A DNA stretch of 12,796 nt, taken from NCBI GenBank assembly GCA_028698695.1, contig JAQVWB010000030.1, positions 1 through 12,796 of the forward strand. The letters are read 5' to 3'. This document shows positions 7,127-12,796 of this stretch, piece by piece. The notes beneath the pieces are model-generated. The model was given only the letters and a program-made list of their open reading frames with translations. It ran no database searches and was not told the DNA's origin. Every line of letters begins with the position of its first letter. Position 1 is the stretch's first letter. The translations under genes and the position numbers were made by a program. This DNA comes from Syntrophomonadaceae bacterium. Its GTDB lineage: Bacteria; Bacillota; Syntrophomonadia; Syntrophomonadales; Syntrophomonadaceae.

Positions 7127-7242
7127 TTGCTCATCTCCTTTGCACAAGTAGTCAATCTTCACACTGTATAGTATGCATAACTAATAAAAGTGGTTACATT
7201 CTCCTGCAGGGGACTTGTCCTCTAATTATTCAAGCAATTTTT
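7127..7242 (-). other. Intergenic region murG-murC with weak promoter-like motifs
   Basis: The gap holds no credible coding sequence. On the minus strand it has AGAGGACAA (7215-7223), ten bases, then GGAGAATGT (7196-7204). This resembles a sigma-H site, but with one -35 mismatch, one -10 mismatch and a spacing one base short. A CCTGCAGG palindrome lies between. No convincing sigma-A promoter or terminator is visible. The murC ribosome binding site AAGGAG is at the murC end. Confidence 0.25.
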
Positions 7243-8331
7243 TCAGGATAAAATTATGTCCAGAATATCATTTAATGCATTCGGTTTTCGTTCATTAAAC
7301 ATATTTTCACCCATTTGGATTAGCCTTTCCTTATCCGCTCTTAATTCATTAAGTATTTTTAAGAGAGTATCCCCATCCAGGAACTCATCAATAACCATTT
7401 CAGCAGCTTTTTTATTCACCATAGCCCGCGCGTTTTTTTCCTGGTGATTATCAGCCGCATAAGGATAAGGCACGAGAATAGCCGGAAGTCCCATCATAGA
7501 CAACTCAGCCAGCGTACTGGCTCCTGCCCGGCATAGAATAATATCAGCTGTACCTAGAACATTTTCCATGTCATATCTGAACGGATAAATCTGAACAATA
7601 TTTTGATCAGATTCATATTTGATATCATTGTAAATACGGTTAATTTCTTCAAAATTATCTTCTCCGGTAATCCAGATTATCTGCGTTGGCAGAGTAGGTC
7701 TTAATTTGAAAAAACTCAACATGGCATCATTAATGCGGGCGGCTCCCCGACTGCCGCCAAAAGCAACCAGCGTAAACATGTCAGGATTCAAGCCTGCTTT
7801 TTTACGTGCTTTGGCTTTATCTGCCGGCTGTATTTCTTTCCTTACCGGTAATCCGGTAACTACGATTTTACGTGCATTCAACTCTTCCCGGGCCTCTTCA
7901 AAGGTTAACATCGTGCAATCAACCCTGCGGGCAAGATTACGATTAGCCAGTCCCGGCCAGGCATTCTGTTCATGAATAAAAGTTTTTTGTGCATAAAATG
8001 TCCCCGCCAATACAACCGGAAAAGAGACATAGCCACCCGTACCCACTACAATATCAGGAGCAAATTTTTTGACTATTTCACGAGCCTGAAAAAAACTATA
8101 GGGGAATTTAACTAATGATTTAGAGGCCTTTAGCATTGAGGAACGGTTAATACCTGAAACATCAATGGCAGTGAAGGGAAGGCCCGCTTTAGGAACAATT
8201 ACGCTTTCCATGGCATTTGAGCCGACATAAAGAATATCACAATTTGCCAAGCGTTCTTTTAATCCCTGCGCTATGGCCAGAGCAGGATAAATATGTCCGC
8301 CGGTTCCGCCACCAGTTAAAATTATTTTCAT
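7243..8331 (-). CDS. murG: Lipid II synthase MurG (GlcNAc transferase)
   Basis: MurG is a GT-B glycosyltransferase at the inner face of the membrane that adds GlcNAc from UDP-GlcNAc to lipid I, giving lipid II. The 362-residue product shows the N-terminal glycine loop GGGTGGHIYPAL (7-18), a second glycine-rich loop VGTGGYVS (96-103), HEQNAWPGLANR (120-131) and GGSRGAARIN (192-201). The UDP-GlcNAc site CRAGASTLAE (267-276) has the conserved Glu276, followed by PYPYAADNHQEKNA (288-301). Length is typical. ATG at 8331 follows a strong GAGGAGG site that is part of an inverted repeat ending at the stop of the upstream SEDS gene. This suggests translational coupling of polymerase and lipid II synthase. 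Confidence 0.97.
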   Translation of the reverse strand: MKIILTGGGTGGHIYPALAIAQGLKERLANCDILYVGSNAMESVIVPKAGLPFTAIDVSGINRSSMLKASKSLVKFPYSFFQAREIVKKFAPDIVVGTGGYVSFPVVLAGTFYAQKTFIHEQNAWPGLANRNLARRVDCTMLTFEEAREELNARKIVVTGLPVRKEIQPADKAKARKKAGLNPDMFTLVAFGGSRGAARINDAMLSFFKLRPTLPTQIIWITGEDNFEEINRIYNDIKYESDQNIVQIYPFRYDMENVLGTADIILCRAGASTLAELSMMGLPAILVPYPYAADNHQEKNARAMVNKKAAEMVIDEFLDGDTLLKILNELRADKERLIQMGENMFNERKPNALNDILDIILS

Positions 8332-8345
8332 GAGGAGTCCTCCTC
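8332..8345 (-). promoter_or_regulatory. Inverted repeat covering the murG ribosome binding site
   Basis: The 14 bases between the ftsW/spoVE stop and the murG ATG read GAGGAGGACTCCTC, a perfect 6+6 inverted repeat with two central bases. In RNA it could form a five-pair stem with a four-base loop that hides the GAGGAGG ribosome binding site. Because the first base of the repeat is the last base of the preceding stop codon, an upstream ribosome would open it. The repeat is seen; the coupling role is inference. Confidence 0.45.
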
Positions 8346-9445
8346 TATTTATAAGTACTATAGCGTGAAATATTTAATAATAAGCCTACACCCATCATGG
8401 TAAACAGTAATGATGAACCACCATAACTAATAAAAGGCAGAGTAATACCGGTTACAGGCAAGACACCACATACTACCCCTATATTAATTATTGCCTGAAA
8501 TATAATCATAGTAGTTATTCCTGCCGCCAGCAAACTACCAAATATATCCGGTGCATTAATGGCAATTCTAAATCCCCGCCAGGCAAAGAGCAAAAACAAA
8601 GTAAGCACCAGGGATATTCCTAAAAATCCCAATTCTTCGCCAATAATGGCAAAAATAAAATCATTAAACGGTTCGGGTAAATAAAAGAACTTCTGTCGAC
8701 CCATCCCCAGTCCCATACCAAAAAGTCCACCCGAACCCAACGCATACAAAGATTGTATGACTTGAAATCCTTCATCACTGGAATACTTCCAGGGATTTAA
8801 GAATGCCATCATTCTTTCCATACGATATGGTGCCAGGGCTATAGCTGCAAGTACAGCACCAATGCCTGCCAGAGCCAGGACGCCTAAATGTGACCAGCGT
8901 GCTCCCGCAACTAATAACATAAAAAATACTGTACCGGAAATAACAAAAGCAGTTCCTAAATCCGGTTGCAGCATAACCAACCCGCCAACTATAGCTAATA
9001 GTACTACATATGGAACAATACCATAGGTAAAGTTACGAATTTTATCATAATTTATTTCCAGATTGTGAGCCAGAAAGTAAACCATGGCCAATTTGGCAAA
9101 TTCAGACGGAGTAAATCGCAATGGACCAAGTTGTAACCAGCGACTTGAACCTTTAGTCTCAAAACCTAAAGGTGAAAGAGCGGCAATTAACCCCAGAATG
9201 GCAATAATTATCATTGGAATAGCAATATCGCGTAATTTTAAATAGTTTATTTTCATAATTATTACCATAGCAATAAAACTGAATACTGCCCAAAGAGTTT
9301 GTCGAAAGACGAAATAATAGGCATTGCCAAACTCCACATTAGCTTTTACAGCACTGGCACTAAACACCATTACTAAACCAATACCAATCAAACAGATGGT
9401 AATTATAAGCAGCATAAAATCTGGCGGACCTTTCCTCAGCCTCAC
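8345..9445 (-). CDS. ftsW: SEDS peptidoglycan polymerase FtsW/SpoVE
   Basis: SEDS proteins are multi-spanning membrane glycosyltransferases that polymerise lipid II together with a class B PBP. FtsW acts in septation, and SpoVE, at the same locus in B. subtilis, acts in spore cortex synthesis. The 366-residue product has about ten membrane segments, SRWLQLGPLRFTPSEFAKL (101-119), MLQPDLGTA (158-166) and LPEPFNDFIFAIIGEE (256-271). The Asp262 in NDFIF corresponds to the essential catalytic Asp of the family. The signature GVLPVTGITLPFISYGGSS is at 327-345. The start is GTG at 9445 with GGGGAGG upstream, 12 bases after the murD stop. Sequence alone does not separate FtsW from SpoVE; if it is the only such gene it may serve both roles. 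No PBP gene is in the window. Confidence 0.92.
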   Translation of the reverse strand: MRLRKGPPDFMLLIITICLIGIGLVMVFSASAVKANVEFGNAYYFVFRQTLWAVFSFIAMVIIMKINYLKLRDIAIPMIIIAILGLIAALSPLGFETKGSSRWLQLGPLRFTPSEFAKLAMVYFLAHNLEINYDKIRNFTYGIVPYVVLLAIVGGLVMLQPDLGTAFVISGTVFFMLLVAGARWSHLGVLALAGIGAVLAAIALAPYRMERMMAFLNPWKYSSDEGFQVIQSLYALGSGGLFGMGLGMGRQKFFYLPEPFNDFIFAIIGEELGFLGISLVLTLFLLFAWRGFRIAINAPDIFGSLLAAGITTMIIFQAIINIGVVCGVLPVTGITLPFISYGGSSLLFTMMGVGLLLNISRYSTYK

Positions 9446-9457
9446 GATTTTCCTCCC

Positions 9458-10822
9458 CTAAAACACTGATCTTGCTTTGACCAGCTTGCAAAACAAATCT
9501 CCCCGTTGCTCAAAATTATCAAATTGATCCCAACTGGCACAAGCCGGTGAAAGCAGCACAATATCTCCTTCTTTGGCCAATTTAAATGCAACTTCAGTTG
9601 CGGCAGTTAAATCCTCTACATCATATATATTCCCGTAATCCGTCTTCATGACAGCGGCAGTAATCTCTGCACGCGCTTCTCCCATTACAATAACAGCTTT
9701 TACCCGGTCATGAATGTATTTGGCCAGAAGCGAAAAGTCTGAACCCTTGTTGCGTCCACCGGCTATCAAAACAATCGGTTGTTCAAATGATTCTATGGCT
9801 TTGATAGCAGATTCGGGATTGGTAGCTTTAGAGTCGTTAATATATAATACCCCATTTAGAGAAACAACTTCCTCCATACGGTGTCTAACTCCCTTAAACA
9901 CACTTATTGCCCGTGATATTACACCAGGTGTGACTCCGGATAAAAAGGCCATGGTAACTGCGCAGAGAACATTTTCCAGGTTATGATTGCCTTTGAGTTT
10001 AATATCGCTCAAAGGACATATCGGAATTTCTTGGCCATGCAAGGAAGCTATAATGTTATTGTCCTGAATAAATATCCCATTTTTTAATTGCGTACTGATG
10101 CTGAAAAACACCACCTGGCCCGGACATCTGGAAGCCATTTCTGATACGATTGGATCATCATAATTAAGTACCGCATAATCGGCAGCCTGTTGATTAAGAA
10201 ATATTTTTTCTTTTATTGCAGCGTAATTCTCAAGTGTTTTATGACGATTAAGATGATCAGGAGTAATATTCAGGATTCCGCAAATATGTGGCCTGAATTC
10301 TTCAATTGCCTCCAGTTGAAAACTGGACATTTCCAGAACAATTTCTCCTGACTCCAGGCTATCTGTAATACTGGTCAATGGCACTCCAATATTACCTGCA
10401 TATACAGCCTGACGACCATCAGAAGATAAAATATGCTGCAACAACGATACAGTAGTAGTCTTGCCATTGGTCCCGGTAATCGCATATATTTCCACCTGTG
10501 GTGCCTTTAACTTATAACCCAGTTCAACTTCACTGATAACCGGGATTTTATGATGCTTTGCCTGTATAAAAAGGTCTATATCCAATGGTACTCCCGGACT
10601 GGCGACTATAAGCTCATATTTACCAGTTGATATATCCGGATAAGTACCTGTAAATAAATCTACCCCGGCCTGCCTTAACTTATCTGTGATTTCTCCCAGT
10701 TGTTCCCCGGTCTTGATATCACAGGCACTTACAATTGCGCCCTGTTTTTGTAAAATATTAATGGATTGCAAACCGCTTTTGGCTATACCTACAACCAGAA
10801 TTCTTCTGCCTTTTAACTGCAC
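9458..10822 (-). CDS. murD: UDP-N-acetylmuramoyl-L-alanine--D-glutamate ligase MurD
   Basis: MurD adds D-Glu to UDP-MurNAc-L-Ala with ATP in the cytoplasm. The 454-residue product has an N-terminal Rossmann-like domain (VGIAKSG), a central ATPase domain with TGTNGKTTT (116-124), MSSFQLE (165-171) and NITPDHLNRH (185-194), and Lys204 in AAIKEKIF, at the place of the carbamylated Lys of E. coli MurD. The C-terminal domain follows with GVRHRME (311-317), NDSKATNPES (329-338) and a late SPACASWDQFDNFEQRG segment that binds substrate. All expected motifs are present. The start is GTG at 10822, with AAGGAAGTG overlapping the mraY stop codon (TAA then GGAAGTG), so the pair is likely coupled. The gap to mraY is 12 bases. 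Confidence 0.97.
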   Translation of the reverse strand: MQLKGRRILVVGIAKSGLQSINILQKQGAIVSACDIKTGEQLGEITDKLRQAGVDLFTGTYPDISTGKYELIVASPGVPLDIDLFIQAKHHKIPVISEVELGYKLKAPQVEIYAITGTNGKTTTVSLLQHILSSDGRQAVYAGNIGVPLTSITDSLESGEIVLEMSSFQLEAIEEFRPHICGILNITPDHLNRHKTLENYAAIKEKIFLNQQAADYAVLNYDDPIVSEMASRCPGQVVFFSISTQLKNGIFIQDNNIIASLHGQEIPICPLSDIKLKGNHNLENVLCAVTMAFLSGVTPGVISRAISVFKGVRHRMEEVVSLNGVLYINDSKATNPESAIKAIESFEQPIVLIAGGRNKGSDFSLLAKYIHDRVKAVIVMGEARAEITAAVMKTDYGNIYDVEDLTAATEVAFKLAKEGDIVLLSPACASWDQFDNFEQRGDLFCKLVKARSVF

Positions 10823-10834
10823 AGCTACACTTCC

Positions 10835-11806
10835 TTATCCAATACCTTTGAAACCCAACAACCCAACTGTTACAAAGATTAATGACATCAGCCAGAACAT
10901 CCGAACAACTTTAATCTCATGCCACCCTTTTAACTCAAAATGATGGTGTAACGGACTCATTAAAAATATTCTTTTACCAGTTGTCTGGAATGAAAGCACC
11001 TGCAGGATAACACTTAGACCTTCCAGGACATATACGCCACCTATAATTAACAAAAATAATTCTGTTCCGGTCATTGCTGCAACCGCAGCAATTGCACCTC
11101 CCATAGCCATTGATCCGGTATCACCCATAAATATTCGAGCCGGATAGCGATTAAAAATAAGAAAACCAATACAGGCTCCAGCTATTGCAGCACAAAAAAT
11201 TGCTAATTGGAAATGTGAAGTCATAAAACAAACCAGAGTAAAAGCCAAGGCTACAAAAAATGTAACTCCGGAAGCTAATCCATCCAAACCATCAGTTAAG
11301 TTCACGGTATTGGCAGTCGCCAGCAAAACGATAATTAAAAAGGGTATATACATAATACCCAGATCAATTCGCCCGGAAATATAAGGGATAAGAATTTCGC
11401 CGCCTCTTTGAAAATAGAAAAGCAACATTATCCCAAATAACAGGCCAATGACTAATTGCATGATTATTTTTTCCCGGGCTCGTAATCCCAGTGACCGTTT
11501 TAATACTACTTTGATATAATCATCGGCAAAACCAACCGCTCCAAAAGCCAGCATTACCAAAACTGCAGTCCAGGTTTCACTGCTGCTTCCCGCCAAAATG
11601 AAAGTAGCTCCCATTACCGCTGTAATAATTATTATTCCACCCATAGTGGGAGTTCCAGCTTTGGATAGATGCCTTTGTGGTCCATCATCCCTAATACTCT
11701 GACCAACTTTTAACCGCGTAAGAAAAGGTATCATAATGGGTGCTATCAATACTGATATAATTATAGCTAGGGCAAAAGCCCATAAAGTTGAATTGATTCC
11801 TGGCAT
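10835..11806 (-). CDS. mraY: Phospho-MurNAc-pentapeptide transferase MraY
   Basis: MraY transfers phospho-MurNAc-pentapeptide from UDP to undecaprenyl phosphate, making lipid I at the inner membrane face. The 323-residue product has about ten membrane segments, and the family motifs appear in order. These are DDGPQRHLSKAGTPTMGG (40-57), FADDY with Asp95 and Asp96 (93-97), NTVNLTDGLDGLA (166-178), FNRYPARIFMGDTGS (218-232) with Asp229, and SPLHHHFELKGW (284-295) with the His triplet. Length is typical. ATG at 11806 has GGAGG eight bases upstream and starts 24 bases after murF. Its place between murF and murD is the standard dcw order. Confidence 0.98.
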   Translation of the reverse strand: MPGINSTLWAFALAIIISVLIAPIMIPFLTRLKVGQSIRDDGPQRHLSKAGTPTMGGIIIITAVMGATFILAGSSSETWTAVLVMLAFGAVGFADDYIKVVLKRSLGLRAREKIIMQLVIGLLFGIMLLFYFQRGGEILIPYISGRIDLGIMYIPFLIIVLLATANTVNLTDGLDGLASGVTFFVALAFTLVCFMTSHFQLAIFCAAIAGACIGFLIFNRYPARIFMGDTGSMAMGGAIAAVAAMTGTELFLLIIGGVYVLEGLSVILQVLSFQTTGKRIFLMSPLHHHFELKGWHEIKVVRMFWLMSLIFVTVGLLGFKGIG

Positions 11807-11830
11807 AATTTAATCCTCCGATAATACAAA

Positions 11831-12796
11831 TTATTTGCCCAGCCACTGGTCTACAATTAATTCTAATTTCATTCCCCGTGAGGCTTTAAACAATATAACA
11901 TCTTGTTCAGATAAATTTTCATGTAGATATTCATGGCAATCGGTGAAATCAGTAAAATGAGCAATTTGTTTTTCAGTCATACCTGTTTCCCGTGCTCCTC
12001 TGGCAATATTTTTAGCTCTCGTGCCGATTGTTACCAGTAAATCCACCCCGGACAGAGCGACTTCTCTTCCAACTTCCAAATGACCCTGTTGTTCATATTC
12101 CCCTAATTCAAACATATCTCCAAGTACTGCCACTATTCTTCTTCCATCAGCCAGTTCACGGGCTGTCTCCACAGCCGCTGCCATGGACAGAGGGTTGGCA
12201 TTATAAGTATCATTAATGATTAATCCACCCTGAGGAAGGTTAATCATTGATAAACGGTTTCCACTGGGTTCATAACCAGATAGGCTGGTCTGAATATCAG
12301 ATGTATTAATACCCATTAACATTGCTACACCAGCAGCTGCAGTAATTGCAGGAGCTAACCTTAATACCGGTAATGGAAATTTCATATCTACCGTTTCCTC
12401 TAATATCCTAGCCTTGATCCACAACTTCCTTTTATTAATATGTGCATCTACAATTCTAAAATCACAATCTTTATTATAACCAAAGGTATATTTGCTACAA
12501 GAATAATCTTCTGCAGCCTGTTTTAAATAATTATTATCTCCATTAATAACTGCAAAAGCTTCGACATTTTGCAGAACTTCACATTTTGCCTGAGCTATGT
12601 TTTCCAGGCTGCCCATCGTCTCCAGGTGAACAGGTTCGACATTAGTAATAATTGCTATAGCAGGACGACATAAAGAGGCCAGCTGGGCTATTTCCCCCCG
12701 GGAACGCATAGCCAGTTCAACCACAGCAGCTTCATAAGAAGAATTCAATCTTAGCAGTGTTAATGGCAAACCAATCTCATTATTAAAATTTCCTTC
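11831..12796 (-). CDS. murF: UDP-MurNAc-tripeptide--D-alanyl-D-alanine ligase MurF, 5' end missing
   Basis: MurF adds D-Ala-D-Ala to complete the cytoplasmic pentapeptide precursor. The visible 321 residues are the central and C-terminal domains. The frame is open to the right edge and begins EGNFNNEIGLPLTLL, a typical MurF motif just after the ATP P-loop. About 120-130 N-terminal residues, including that P-loop, therefore lie outside the window. An apparent TTG start at 12769 is an internal codon. Further motifs are VVELAMRSRGEI, ITNVEPVHLETMGS, QAKCEV with the possibly carbamylated Lys, SGNRLS, INDTYNANPLSM, VLGDMFELG and KASRGMKLE near the end. The product ends normally, 24 bases before mraY. 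murE is the likely upstream neighbour but is not visible. Confidence 0.95.
   Translation of the reverse strand, partial: EGNFNNEIGLPLTLLRLNSSYEAAVVELAMRSRGEIAQLASLCRPAIAIITNVEPVHLETMGSLENIAQAKCEVLQNVEAFAVINGDNNYLKQAAEDYSCSKYTFGYNKDCDFRIVDAHINKRKLWIKARILEETVDMKFPLPVLRLAPAITAAAGVAMLMGINTSDIQTSLSGYEPSGNRLSMINLPQGGLIINDTYNANPLSMAAAVETARELADGRRIVAVLGDMFELGEYEQQGHLEVGREVALSGVDLLVTIGTRAKNIARGARETGMTEKQIAHFTDFTDCHEYLHENLSEQDVILFKASRGMKLELIVDQWLGK

Noticed and set aside
5738..7162. Earlier in-frame ATG at 7162 as the murC start
   Set aside because: The ATG at 7126 has a clear AAGGAGATG site and begins close to the Rossmann strand, as in the family; the 12 extra residues look like translated leader.
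7201..7223. Possible terminator hairpin between murG and murC (GGAC-AA-GTCC and CCTGCAGG)
   Set aside because: The stems have too small a loop or are short palindromes, and no T run follows.
11831..12769. A complete murF starting at TTG 12769
   Set aside because: The frame stays open to 12796 and encodes the conserved EGNFNNEIG motif, so the gene is truncated by the window rather than starting there.

Overview
The window is a division and cell wall (dcw) gene cluster. All twelve genes lie on the minus strand and are tightly packed, so they read from the right edge (12796) to the left (149). In transcription order they are murF (N-terminus cut off by the window edge), mraY, murD, an ftsW/spoVE-type SEDS gene, murG, murC, murA, ftsQ/divIB, a DUF881 (YlxW-like) gene, sbp (DUF1290), ftsA and ftsZ. 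I see no RNA genes, mobile elements, CRISPR arrays or phage genes.

The organism is most likely a low-GC, spore-forming Firmicute of the class Clostridia. The gene order matches the Bacillus/Clostridium cluster, including the DUF881 and Sbp genes between divIB and ftsA. Strong AGGAGG-type ribosome binding sites are common, and GTG and TTG starts are used. A sigma-H-like promoter in front of ftsA resembles the known arrangement in Bacillus subtilis. A Syntrophomonas-like lineage is possible, but I cannot prove it without a search.

Right half (4462-12796): the enzymes of peptidoglycan precursor synthesis. MurA starts the pathway from UDP-GlcNAc. MurC, MurD and MurF add L-Ala, D-Glu and D-Ala-D-Ala. 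MraY makes lipid I, MurG makes lipid II, and the SEDS protein polymerises it. MurB, which should act between MurA and MurC, is not here. Most gaps are 12-24 bases. The exceptions are 116 bases between murG and murC and about 99 bases between murA and ftsQ.

Left half (149-4362): the divisome genes. FtsQ/DivIB is a bitopic division protein, DUF881 and Sbp are small membrane proteins of uncertain role, FtsA is the membrane tether, and FtsZ is the tubulin-like ring protein. A terminator-like hairpin with nine Ts directly after murA, followed by an extended -10 promoter, suggests that this half can be transcribed separately. A second terminator follows ftsZ, again followed by an extended -10 motif for a gene beyond the left edge.

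I found no undescribed multi-gene system. The points most worth checking are regulatory: ftsA seems to lack any ATG, GTG or TTG start at the right place and probably begins at ATT; a near-consensus sigma-H promoter precedes ftsA; and the murG ribosome binding site lies in an inverted repeat touching the preceding stop codon.
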